A model generated the notes under the pieces. The model was not told the origin of the DNA, made no database searches, and saw nothing but the letters and a program-made list of their open reading frames with translations. The position numbers and the translations under genes were made by a program. Shown here piece by piece: positions 49,449-61,579 of a stretch of 64,000 nucleotides of DNA (the stretch's first letter is position 1; each line of letters begins with the position of its first letter). The stretch spans positions 558,001-622,000 of the forward strand of contig BCIK01000015.1 of NCBI GenBank assembly GCA_039545295.1. The letters run 5' to 3'. The DNA comes from Udeniomyces pyricola. Its lineage: Eukaryota > Basidiomycota > Tremellomycetes > Cystofilobasidiales > Mrakiaceae.

Positions 49449-52400
49449 ATGACTCAACTCAACGACCCTCCTCCCTATGGTGACCCTGCCTCCCCATCAT
49501 CTAGCTCTGTATGCAACTCCCTTTCCAGTTCCTTCTTTGCCACCCCCACCACCTATTATCCTTCAATCCACCTACGCCACTCACCTGTCTCGCCCTCGGT
49601 GTCTCCACGGCTTCGCTCGCTTATTAACAGTTCCCTTCCTCTGCTCTCCTCCATCCAGACGGACTCCATGGTCCTTGTCACCAACCCCTCGAGTGGAACC
49701 TCATCAACGTCCAAACTCCTGTACTCAAAGTCCCACGCCTACGTCCATCCGACCAACTACTCGCGCGATAACGTCTCGGGCTTCCTCTCCCTCGTCGAGC
49801 AAGAGGTTCGTCGGCCCACATCTAATGTTATGCCTAAACTCCTCGACGCTTGCTTAACCGTTCTTACCATGACTGAATACGTCTGTGACCCACTCGCTTG
49901 GAGCAGGCGCCGAAAAAGGTCTTGTTGAGTTGGATCCCTGAATCCATGGCTAGAGGCAGGCCGGACTATGAGAGCTTTCTTCGATCCGAGCACAGTACTG
50001 CGAGTTCCATCAACGATACCGGAACTGGCTCGACAGCCGACTCCGGTGAGCTCACCGCTTAGCACTCAGCATCATCCTCTTTGTCTTGTAATCCCTCGCT
50101 TTTCACGCTCACGCTTTCGTGCCCGTCCAGAATACGTCCTCGTTCAACCGATACCCGATCGAGTCGACTCCTATGCGTTCTCGGTCCCGGTTGCCCAGAT
50201 ATATTCCATCATCGTCTATCCGCCCTCGCTCGTCAAGTGGTATGGCTCGCTCACCATCAAGTGAGCTCTACGCACTTTATTTATCTATTCATCAGTCGTG
50301 GTGGACTAGAACTGGATCGGTCATCTCTTGAACTGACATGATTCTCTGTCCCTTGTCTCGACTTGGAGTCTTGTTGGTGGACAGACTCAGCCTACCATCC
50401 ATTTCCACGACGACGAGTCTCCATCGACCCTCTCGCTTCTGTCGGCCCCTCGTCCTCCTCCAGCTGGAAGAGCTGGCCCCTTGACCTCTTCGCCTTCGAT
50501 CCCGACCTGGGGCGGGGAAGAAGTCTTGCAACGACTCCGACTCCATTGCAATCTTCTACGATCTGTCATTGAACCAAACCTCTTCCTCGTCGACCCATCA
50601 CGGGCCGATGCCGAGCTTCACTCGACCGCCATGTTTGACGACGGTGCCGTGGAGGATATCATCAATCCTGTACCGGCTACTCGTCGACCTGTTCCTGCGA
50701 ATGCAGCGATACCCGTCGGTCGAGCTGCTGCTGCGACATCATCGACATCGTACCCTCCATCGAGTTCGACGCCGAGTTACCCACCTGCCCATATGATTCA
50801 CACCCCTCGAGCATCCATCCTCTCGACTTTCTCCCAGATTACTCGAGCAGCTACCTCGTTGAGCACGTCGATTCTCTCCCATCCGACCATTGCCCCTCAT
50901 CTTCCCCAACCTGTTCGATCGCTCGTTCACGCCGACGCCCCGCTTTTTACTCGCTCTATCGACCTCACAGGGACGGGTGAGTACGAGTCTGCCCGAGTTT
51001 ACCTCGCGAGGTGGGCGAGACTGGTCGCTGAGGAAGGCGAGCGAGCCAAACGGGCTGAGATTAGCGGCGTCGAAGGTGTTCGGGGAGCCGGCGTGGGAGG
51101 CGCAACTGGACCAAACGGGGATTTAGGGGTATGGGAAGTGTTGAGAGTGACGAATGGGTTGGAAGAAGAGAAGAGTACGAGAGAGCCTGAGAGACCGATT
51201 GGGGAAGAAGAATGGAAGGCCTGGTTTGACGGGAAAGGAAGGCCGGTAAGGGAGGAGAGTTGGATGAGAGGAGAGGTGTTTCGAAGAGTGAGTTCAGGTT
51301 TGATCCCATTTTGATTGCTTTCTCGGTCTGTCTTTGCGTGATGTCCACGTTCCATGCATCTTTGAGTCTTTCATCTTACTGATACTTGTTCGTTCCCCAC
51401 TCGTACAACTTACTATCTTCTTGGGTTATCTCGGAAACGCGGCCATTTTTGGTTTCGGCTCGATCAGGGGTTGACCGAAACCGTGCGCCCTCTAGCTTGG
51501 CCGTTCCTGCATGGAGTCTACCCTTGGGAGTCGACGGCTTCTGAGCGAACGTCTCTGTTGAAGCGCAAATCGTGGGTCACTTTCTTTGTTTGTTCATTTT
51601 GAACGAGATGACACATTGTTTCTCTCTCTCTATATATATATATATCGATTCTAACCTGAACCGTCTTCCCCTTTTCCTCTCTACAATCACCCTCTGCCAT
51701 CCCCTCACTCTCCTTCCTGGTGATGATATATATTGCTTCATCTTCTACAGGGACATCTACCATGCTCTCCGCAAATCCAAGACCCTCTCGCCCGCCACAA
51801 GGGCGCTCCCGCAGATTGTCGAGGAGATCCATCGGATTGACGTCGATTGTCGTCGGACGGATCGAAGCCAGGAGATGTTTGCGTGTCCGGGAGGAGAGGA
51901 TGGCATGGGGTTGGAGGATGAAGAGGATGGTGGCAAGAGTGCTTCGAATGGTTAGTCAAATCGGGCTCCGAATTTTGACAGTGCAGGATAAAAAGAGAAG
52001 GAGTGGGCAGGAGGCGATGAGAGGTCTTCATGTGCGCATTTCAAGGAGACTGACGGATCATCAATCACCTTTTCACTTGCCCCTTCCCATCCCCCCTTCC
52101 CCTCCTCCACCCCTCTCATTTGTGTATCTTTTCTCTTTGACGTCCTCTGGCTCAACAGAACACGTCGATAAACTCGCCGAGATCCTCCTGACGTATGGCT
52201 TCTTCGAACAGGAACTGGGTTACGTTCAAGGCATGTCGGATCTCTTATCGCCGCTCTATGTCGTGTTCAAAGGGGAGGAAGTGATGACGTTTTGGTGCTT
52301 TGTTGAGTGGATGGAGAAGATGGTAAGTTGAACGGTTCTTTTTGTCCTCTCTCTCTTCATTTGACACTGTCCTGCGAGGATACGTTCTTCCGGGCTGATG

Positions 52401-53702
52401 AGTTCGGGCGCGGTGGGGAACAATTACCGTTTTTATTTCATTCGTCATTCCAGAAATCAAACTTCCTTCGCGATCAAAGCGGCATGAAACAGAAGCTCCT
52501 TACGCTGCAACAGCTGATTGCTGTGATGGATCCTGAACTGTATCGTCACCTTGGTCAGTCCTTGCTCCTCCCTCCCCNCCCCCNCCCCCNCCCCCCCCCC
52601 CTTNCCTCTCCCCTGCCCTCCTCTTTCTCTGGTCCGGCTTGCTCCCTATTTTCTGACTGTTTGACGACGAGGAAGAGCTGACGTTTGGGTATCCTCCTTT
52701 TTGGAAAGGGGATCTCTTTTGCTTCTTTGATCATCTCCTCAACGTCGGCGGTCGTGGGTCTACTTCTGCTCGATCGACGGTTGTTGGGTCCACAGAGAAG
52801 ACGGATGGGTTGAATTTGTTCTTTTGCTTTAGGTGAGCGATTACACGTTTCTTTGATCATGATGATGTCCTTGGCGTTTCGATGGATGGCCGGGGCCGTG
52901 AGATTGATAGGTCATTTGTGTACTGACGTTTCCTTTATTTTCTTCTTCTTCTGTTCTTCGGCACTTGTCTGCGATGGTGATGAAAAAAAAAATAAGATGG
53001 ATCCTGATTGATTTCAAGCGAGAGCTCAACTTTGACGAGGTGATCGTTCTATGGGAGGTTTGTTGGAATCGTTTTTTTCTTTCTTCCTGTCTTTTTTTTT
53101 CTTGCTTTCTTTCTTTCTTTCTTCTCATCCGAAAAGCGTCCGAATAGCTGCTGATTTCTTACTCTCAACCGGGGTCTTTTCTTTCTTCTCTTCATCAGAA
53201 CATATTCACCAATCACTACACGCCCGATTTTATCCTCTTCATCGCCCTGGCCGTCCTTCATTCGCACCGGGACGTCATCACGCGGTACCTCTCGACGTTT
53301 GAAGAGATCCTTAAGTACTGCAACGACCTCTCGGGTTGCATCGACCTTCGCTCGACGCTCGCTCAGGCGGAAGTGTTATTCAAGTCGTTCAAGGCACTCG
53401 TCGAGGACGTCGATCGAAGGCAAGCCGTTCGGGATCGTAAGAGGGAGGAAGGCTTGAGGTCGAGGAACCCGTTAGGGATCACCGCTGGCGCGCATCAGAC
53501 CAGGGTTAGGAAAGGGCGCGAACCGTCGTCGATAACGACGACGTCTGCTACGGTCGCTACGGGAACTTCGACAGCGACTTATGGGACCAGTCCGACGACG
53601 GGAGGTACGAGTCCGTTGAATGGACCGAGCGAGCTGGACGGACTTGAAGTACCGAATTTGCCGTCCATCTCGGGAAACTTGAGGCTTCTACTAGGGAGAT
53701 GA
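49449..53702 (+). CDS. GYP7: Rab GTPase-activating protein GYP7 (TBC domain)
   Basis: GAP for Ypt7/Rab7-type GTPases in vacuolar traffic, equivalent to animal TBC1D15/17. ATG 49449 starts a Ser/Pro-rich region. The conserved N-terminal GYP7 domain follows: SLLSSIQ..DSMVLVTNP type sequence, ARGRPDYESFLRSEHSTASS, the EYVLVQPIP and SYAFSVPVAQIYSIIVYPPS blocks, and GGQTQPTIHFHDDESPSTL. The TBC domain starts at GLTETVRPLAWPFLHGVYPW. It contains the arginine finger in IDVDCRRTDRSQEMF and the glutamine finger in LGYVQGMSDLLSPLYVVF, then MTFWCFVEWMEKM, DGLNLFFCFRWILIDFKREL and IFTNHYTPDFILFIALAVLH. The tail is Thr/Ser-rich, with stop at 53700-53702. Both catalytic fingers are present, so it should be active. 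One intron contains unresolved N bases. Confidence 0.93.
52571..52604. other. Unresolved bases in an intronic poly(C) tract
   Basis: Four N characters (52578, 52584, 52590, 52604) within a C-run in an intron of GYP7: an assembly ambiguity rather than biology. The length of the tract is unreliable. Confidence 0.95.
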
Positions 53703-55101
53703 TGAAGGCATGGGTTTTTTTTTTTGAAGTGGAAGCATGTCATTGGAGCTGGGACATGGTAGGGATTGGTACGAAGTTTCACTATACGCATATATACGTG
53801 CATGTCTGTGTTGTAATCAGTGTACAGGCAATCAATTCACTGCCTGGTATATATGTATGTATATCGATAGTTTGTTTTCTATAGTTTGTTCTTCTTTTTT
53901 CGTTCACCTTCTCTCTCTCTCTTTTTTTCCTTCTTCTTCTTCTTCTTTGTTCTTGTTTTCTTTTTCTCTCTTGTTCATATATGATGACGATCGGACGCTG
54001 AACGAACATGCACCCAGATCTAATGGCATTGACTCATAAGGATTATACTCATGAGCCGGGTTTACGGTAATTTGTCCGACGAGCTGCCGCTTAAAATCAA
54101 CCGATCACCATGTTGTGTAGCAGTGCGTCACGCACGCGCGCAGGCGGGCGGGCCGCAACCGGACAAGCATGAACGTATGATCCCACAATATGCTCGTCGC
54201 GGGTAGAGATATAGTCATTCACGTTGTCGGGGTTCCATGTTCCACGTGGCGCGACATATATAGGCATGCATACGTGTATGCTCCTGCTGATCATGGATCA
54301 AGAAGAAGGTCATGCATATGTATATATTGCATCATGATTTGTGAGTACGTATATATGATCCTGTGCGATCGATCCATTTGTGGTCGACATCGGACGACTC
54401 AACATCACGACCTCGCGATCGATGACGACTGATCGATCCACGTATGGTACGTACTCAGAGTACAGAGTACATGTGGATACAGAATATCGAATATTTGACT
54501 TCTTGCGCGACGACCTCCATGGTCGCACGCGGCACCAGTGCATGCCTAGCTAGTGTCGGTTGAACGTTGAGCCCTTGCATAACGATATTGTGATCTCAGC
54601 TCGTGCAAACCTACACCCATGAGGGCGGGACACAGGGCTTCGAGACCGCTAGACAAAATTCATCATCAGGGCGAATCGAATTGTTGGTTGATCGTCATGG
54701 AATGATCTGGCGATCCTACGATAATATCGATTTATTCGCCGTTTAACCACTTCATATCCCGACCCGCGCGCGCTTTCGTCCATTTTCTTTCTGCATATAT
54801 GCATGTCATAACTTGCTGTTCGAGTACTCATGGATAGAAACAGTATCTGGCTGTCTGGAGGGACACGAGTGTACCTACGTAGTACTGGTGCGTACGCGGG
54901 CGGTGATCGAGTCGATATATAATATTACGGTGCCGACGCACGCCGTAGCACAGGATTTACGTTTTGTTTTGTTTTTTCCTCCACCGATTGTCTTTTAAAT
55001 GTTTATGTATGATGTATGAAGTTCCCATATGACATGACGTTATACAGTCCTTGACCTGTCTGAGCGCCTGGATCGCTCTCGAAGCGCCCTTGTGAGAAGG
55101 A

Positions 55102-55201
55102 GTTATGGGTTTACCCCCTCAGATCTTTCTCTAGGCCCATACTCCCTCTGTACTCAATCATAGGCTTGGGTGTCCACCGAGGTTATGGGTTTAGAGGGAG
55201 T
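55102..55201. repeat. Small element with paired direct and inverted repeats
   Basis: A 12-base direct repeat, GTTATGGGTTTA, occurs at 55102-55113 and 55182-55193. A perfect 9-base inverted repeat, ACTCCCTCT / AGAGGGAGT, lies at 55141-55149 and 55193-55201. Confidence 0.7.
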
Positions 55202-57148
55202 TGACTGTAGTATATATGAATCTGCACTGCATCGATGATCAGCAAGCTGTGCCGGCGCGCGTGGACGTACGGTATGAGTATAATATAATCGGTCATCTGC
55301 AAATCAAAGAATCGACACCTGCCAATTAGATGATCAAGGGGTGTACGTGTCAACGTGCGTGAATGGCAAGTTATAGCCTGGGACAACTGATCAATGCAAG
55401 CCAGCTGGGACGTGATATATAGCACGAACTGTAAGTCGATCACTGAGCAATGCTCAATGCGTACTAGTGATGAAAGATTCATGCAGAGTCGACGTACATG
55501 TATATATCATGGCATACTAATCAATGCAGGCCGAAGCGCCGATGAAGGCTCATACATATTGCAACCGGTGATCAATGAAGATCACTGCTATATTGCATAT
55601 GTATTAAAGTGGCAGTGTTCTCGATCCGAAAGCCAAGCTAGCTACATGCGACACACCGGTCTGGAGGAAAGAAAAGAAAAAAAAAACAGAAGAAGAAGAA
55701 AAAGCTGATCTGCCAATTTACCCTTTCGGCCACGGGCCCTAAATGCGCATTGACAATCAACCACACATCGATGCGATCAGATTTCACGGCTGTATATGTG
55801 CACGCACGGCATGATTCTGCGATCGATATGCAGATGATCAGCGCCGTTATAACCTCCGGTTGACTCCACGTGCGTTCACGCATGCGTCAGGCATGAGAAT
55901 CTTGCCCAATAGCGCAGATCGGTCATCGCTTTTTTTTTTACTTCCAGATACATCATCGATTGATTAAGATGATCGATGGTGATCATAAAACTGGCGACCG
56001 GCGACGGCCTCTCGGGTGTACTTCAGTTTTGTTATTTGTCGACGGTGTTTGTTTTCCCGCTCCGTACTCTTGATGATCGATCGGTCCGTTTGGTTTTTGT
56101 TTTTTCTTTCTTTTTCTTTTCCTTTTCCAGGCGAGAAGGTTACAACTACCAAATCGCTGAGTCCGAGGGTATTCCGACGATATAACGCGTTAGATTGACG
56201 AGAGTACCGGGATTGATTAATGATTAGTGATTGCTGAAACCTGGATAATGTCATACTAGCTACTAGCACTCTTGTACTCATATCAAGTCTCAGTTATACG
56301 TTATAGCCTGGCATAGTCAATGAATCAGTGCTGATTGACAGTTCGTAGTCCTGCCACATGCAATTCATGATCTAAATATTGATCTGTGACTAGTCGAGTG
56401 CGAGCGTTGTCCATGGCAATATTTCGCGCTCAGCTATGAACAACGTACTGCGACGTCGTGATGAATCCGTACCTCGATCATCGATCAACTATGACACATA
56501 CGTCGGAACAATATATGATGTTACAGCTGTATGTCAGCAAAGGAGGCTTCCTCGCCGTACTTCGCCCGGAGCCGGGGTGGGCGCCGTGACTAAATTATCT
56601 ATGTGATATAGGATGTAGCTAGTAATTATCATCGACCATATCTCGTGTCTATTGTGCAACAGATAGCATCGGAAGTAAAATATCGGCTCGAAGTGAATTT
56701 GAATTTACTCGAATACCCTTTCTTTGCATGCAACTTTACTCGGATAACCCCATAAGCTGCACGCCCTCCGGATCCGCGCATAGACTCTTACCGCCTCGCA
56801 CCTCGTGAAAGGCATGGGAACGTGGGTGGACAGAGCAGAAAGGGCGTTTCAATTGATATCACCATGGACGATACTGACAGGTCAATGACCGCAAGTTCGC
56901 GGGAGACTACAGAGGAGAGTGAGTGGGATGATAGGAGTGGGCGGAACAGCCATCGAGCCGGACATCGCAGCTTGACCTATACCACTATCGCCAGGTGATG
57001 TCAGTACATGTATGTCACATCCCGGCATGATTTGTCGTACATGTCAACGAAATCGCAAGGATTCACGTCAAGAAAAGGTGGAAGCGGTAGTGTTCAAGGT
57101 AGGATAAGCACAGTCGAAGCTTCTGGTGAGAAGCTGTGTGGCAGCCGG

Positions 57149-57193
57149 CAGACCCTCGCGCACTAGCGAGATGCCTTGCCGCGCGAGGGTCTG
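57149..57193. repeat. Perfect 13-bp inverted repeat (hairpin)
   Basis: CAGACCCTCGCGC (57149-57161) is the exact reverse complement of GCGCGAGGGTCTG (57181-57193), with a 19-base loop. It would form a very stable stem in DNA or RNA and stands alone in the gene-poor region. Confidence 0.9.
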
Positions 57194-60100
57194 ATACATG
57201 TGGTTATATGTTTTATGTGATATGCTCCACCTTTGGCCTAATACTAGGTACATTGAATCTCTCTCCGACGGGTTTTGCCGCGTGCCGTCGGCACATCGGC
57301 AGTCTTTGCCATATCTCATGATAAGCCTGCATGCATGTTCCGCGCGTGACGTATCCTAGCTGTGCGGCATGCACGCGTGTGAACGACGTTAGTTCAAGTC
57401 GTATGGAATCGAAGCTAGAAACTAACGACTTTGATAATTGATGTATGGGTATTCAACCTCTGATCTTGGGTGATCTGGTCAATCTGTGTCAGCTGCTGTA
57501 GCAAAGAATTGCGATCGCGAGATCCGAGGGGTGATTGGTACATGTATACATGCGTTTCATCCGTGACATCTTAGTATAAGGGATCACCAGATGACTCTTA
57601 AGTGACAGCTCACGCGCTCGAGTAGACTGTACGCACAAGTATATTGGATCGTTTCTGCATCCTGATAACGCCATACGTGTGTATATGAATAGACAACGAT
57701 GTTCCATGTATCCCATGTACCATCTGGTATGTTACATGTTGTACCACTAACATCGGTTATCGAATGTTGAGTACCATGCGAGCCTGCGTCTTTGAGCTGC
57801 GAAATCGACATCCGACAACCCGAGCTGTGAGCTGTGAGATGTGTGCATCTTAAGGCATGGAACTGACAGGCTCTCGGTGTTTGAAGGTTCGCATATGAGA
57901 CAGATCAGCTCATGCATGTGCGCCAGATCTGCATACGCGGTTTCAAGCGCCCACACCCAAGTCGTCGATTGGAGAATCGATCATATCCAAATCCCAGATC
58001 TCGCATTAAGTAAGACGTGGGGGTCGGGTCGACGCGCGCACGTACCTACGGTCCAAGCGCCCATGTCATAGTGCTTGATGCACGAAAGCAGCCGACGGAA
58101 AGGAATCAGACAACGACGTGCGTTGACGTATGACCGCGGGGACGAGATCAAACATCAAACCACAGTACGCAACATCAATGCATCAACAACGATACGTTGT
58201 ACACGGTCTTCCACGTTCTACCGGCGATGTGATAGCCCAGCGTGTGGCCCCGGGCTTGCTTCGTCGACCTCGTCGGCGTTTGAATTATGTGTCGACATTG
58301 GAAGAAAGGCCGAGACGTCGTCGGAGAAGCTGTATAACAAACGGAACGGCGTTGTCCAGATGGTGGTTCGCGAGAATGTGAGACGTTGAGCGCGTTGAGG
58401 CGAAGGCGCTGAGGGTCTCGACTCTGTCGATCCCGAAGCCTGCGCGCGCCTGCGGCCGGCGTGTGTGGTCCAAATTATTAGGTAGGAGGAGCCAGGCCGG
58501 GGCCTCGTGCAGCCGACCTCATAGGAATTTGGTGAATGGTCACCGCCACCTTGACGAAGCCATGCAAGCCGGCCTAGTGTCCCTTTCAAGCTTCAAGTTC
58601 CTACAGCCTGTCATAGTCCTACATCTTCCATCTTAGGTCTTAGGCCTGTCTCGGCATAAAAGATACAACACGCAACCCTGAGGCCCGAGGCCTGACGGCC
58701 TGATCTACTCTGAGGCCGTGTCTGCAGTCGCGCCTTACCTATTGAGTTGCAATATATTGATCAACGATTATTCACGGTTTCCTGAATTCACATTTGGAGG
58801 TTTTACTCTTTTTAACTTTCCCAAGTCGTACTATATATCGGGCGCGCGCTGCTTATATTAATGTGACGTGTCGATACATGATGCGCGCGCGCATGCCTAA
58901 ACGTTAAGTCGATAGGTTCAATCTTCCCGGCCTTACCGAAACAGATTGATTGAAGTATCGTGTAGTTTGCCTTTAGAATTCAAAGGTATTCGCCCAGTCA
59001 GCATGTAGCAGGTCCAGGCACGGTGTACAGGGTTTGGCGGAAGGAAAATGACAAGATCAGTTTGCCGGTTTGCCTTGTTCAACGTTCAAGTTGCCCTGCG
59101 CCCTGGGCCCAGCACCGATATATCGATACGCTGATGCATATCGCGCTGTGCCATGATGCAAGAGGCCATGAGGGCGTACCGGCGCCCGACGGACCTGAAC
59201 CGATCGAATCTGCACGTTGATGATCTGATACCTGTCGAGTCGACTGCGACATTTGCTTTTCACTCGTAACACTAAGAGCGGGTCACATACAGCAGCGAGC
59301 GCGATGAGATATGACGATTAGATACTTTCACGGTGGAGGGAACAGCGTCGACAATCACAACGCCTTCGACGCAATGATCGGCCAAAGCTATCGATGTCGG
59401 CTGTACGGTGTTCCTGCGTCTTGGTTTGGCAAGACCATTGCTCTGGCCAGGAACCTGGTCACTACGCGTCGGGAATGAGATCATATATTACTTGCACGTG
59501 CTTGGAAGCCTAAGCGCGTTTTTAGTCGCTCTAGCTGGTATGTGTGCCGCCGATCTGCAATCTTTCCTCCGTTTGGATTGCAAACCGAGCTATTGCCAGG
59601 CTGACTTTTCCCACACTCGCATACTTCCTCGCTCGACCCTCCGTCTCCGCAGCGTTTCTCCGCCTCTGCGCGCTATCCTCCTTCTTGCTGCTCTTTTCTT
59701 CTTCTATCTCTCGCTTTTTCACTTGAACGTGAGGGGTTGAGGCATGAAATTTTAATTCGAGTCTTGGGAGTTAGGGACTGAAGTGCTGTTGGCGTTGGTG
59801 TGGGTTGGAGTTGGCTTAAAAATGGGTGTGCGGGGGTGGCGAAAGTCAGCCTGCGGCGGTTGCTCGGGATGTGTTTGGATTGGGTTGGACTGTTTGGTTG
59901 GTAATCCCTGCGCGTGGCTTAGCCCGGTCGGAGCGGAGACTCCTCCTGCCCTGATGGCTTTTGATGGCAAAAAAAAGAAACCCCGACGGGATGGGTTTGC
60001 GTCATGTCAACAGATAACTTGAAACCTCTTCCCATCTTTTTGAACATGAACATGCGGTCGTGTGCTCATCATGATACATCATGTGTGAAGGGATTGTATC

Positions 60101-61579
60101 GAAAGCATTCGAACTGGGCCCACCAAGATGACTTTGCCAATCTCAATGTAACATTGGGGGTACCCATGCATTTATAGACGTCATCGACGTTCACACATGA
60201 TGCAGCATGTCGACGTCAATCTGCAAGCTGCAATTCGATCAAGCTCCGGCAGGCACAACAACAATAGCCGCGCGCGCGAGCACAAGAGATCTACGTTGAG
60301 CGCGGTCGGTGCACGCCGGTGGGGCAACGTCTGATCCAGCTTGATGAGCACGCGCGGTTTGACATTTGACGCACGCTGTGCAACGATTAACGAAACGCGA
60401 CGTGGATAGAAACGCCTCCATATTCCATCGCATATATATATGTGTATCGACGCTTTATCGATTCAAACAAGGCTTGAGCTGTTTTTTTCTCTTTGATTCA
60501 TTCTCTTGCTCATGCACTCATGACTGGTTTGGCTGTGGAGGCGCCCTCTAACAAATGTTGCATCGATTGGTAGACCGGTGAGGTCGACAAGCTTTCATTA
60601 AGCCAGATATACTCGATTGTTGTACATGGGATGATCGATGAAATGTTGTTGTTCAACGCGTTCAACGTTGATCGGATGATCCTGAGTACAAATCGAGATC
60701 AATGAACCATAGTTGGGTATAGATGTGTGTGATGGATCCTTGAAACTACAGCACATGTAGAGGCGTCAAGCTAGCTTAACAAGGTGCATGCCGGAGAGCG
60801 CGATTGAGTGATTAAGAAGATCGAAGCCGACGAGATGGGGCTTAATCTATATCGTATTGTGGCCTTTTGCCCCCTCTGGGTCGGACCCGGTTTGCTCTAG
60901 AGCGAGCTGGTCGGAGGGGTTGGCTGGGAGCTAGCTAGAGAGACCGGGCATAGCTAAGCAAAGATGGAGTTGACGGAGCAAGATAAGTCGAGCGAGCGAA
61001 GGAGGGCCGGGATCCGGGGGGGGAGAGGGGAGGGAAGGGGAGGAAAAGGAAGGAGAGAGAAGAACGAACGGCAAACAAAACGTCAATACTCAGCGGGGAC
61101 CTTGCTTCTGGATCGATGGCACTTTGCTTTGGTACTCGCTCGATCGGACCAAGACGCAGCAGAAACCCAGGATTGGTATCAGACCCGGCCCTCCGCCGTC
61201 AAGCTTTCCGTATTCCATTTCGCCCTTGTGTCATCTCGTCCTCGCGCGATCCTTTGCTATAGACTCGCTTCCAGCTAAGAAACAGTCTTTCCCCGCCAAC
61301 GTCTTGTCCTTGTTTCCTGCTTCTTTTTCCTTCTTCTCCCCTCCCTCTCCCTTTCCCCATCCCACTCTCTTCTACTCCCCCTTCCTTCCGTAGCATAGAC
61401 CCGACACCCCTTCATTCCTTGTCCACACCCATCAGCTCTCTCTCTCTCTTCCCCCATACATATCCACCCAATCCACCGGCCGCCAGCAGCCACTCTCGCC
61501 CAAACGACGCCCGCTCGACCTCCTTCGCCCTTTGCCTTCTTCCCCTTCCTTGCGCCTACTCTCGCCTCCCTACCTCAGC

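Larger units (their letters stand above)
53703..61579. other. Gene-poor region of about 7.9 kb
   Basis: No reading frame here is convincing on either strand: candidates are short, lack family motifs and lack chains of splice sites in phase. The DNA is not AT-rich and keeps abundant CG dinucleotides (many CGCG words). It is full of short self-complementary words such as GATC, TGCATGCA, CATATG and CGCGCG, unlike the neighbouring genic DNA. No transposon, long repeat, rRNA or tRNA was recognised. The last part (about 61300-61579) is pyrimidine-rich and is probably the promoter and leader of the cyclin gene. Confidence 0.6.

Noticed and set aside
55140..55151. TACTCCCTCTGT, similar to ends of plant Stowaway-type MITEs
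   Set aside because: Only 12 bases match, there is no matching terminal repeat at MITE distance with TA duplication, and a plant element here would be unexpected.
57136..57321. Short frame over the 13-bp hairpin
   Set aside because: The peptide has no recognisable feature and the overlap with a perfect inverted repeat suggests noncoding structure.
59408..59740. 110-codon frame in the gene desert
   Set aside because: No ATG-context support, no family motif, Leu/Ser-rich low complexity and no in-phase neighbours.
53703..61579. Centromere
   Set aside because: No long repeats, transposons or AT-rich core were seen, and 7.9 kb is small for a basidiomycete regional centromere. Cannot be excluded without chromatin data.
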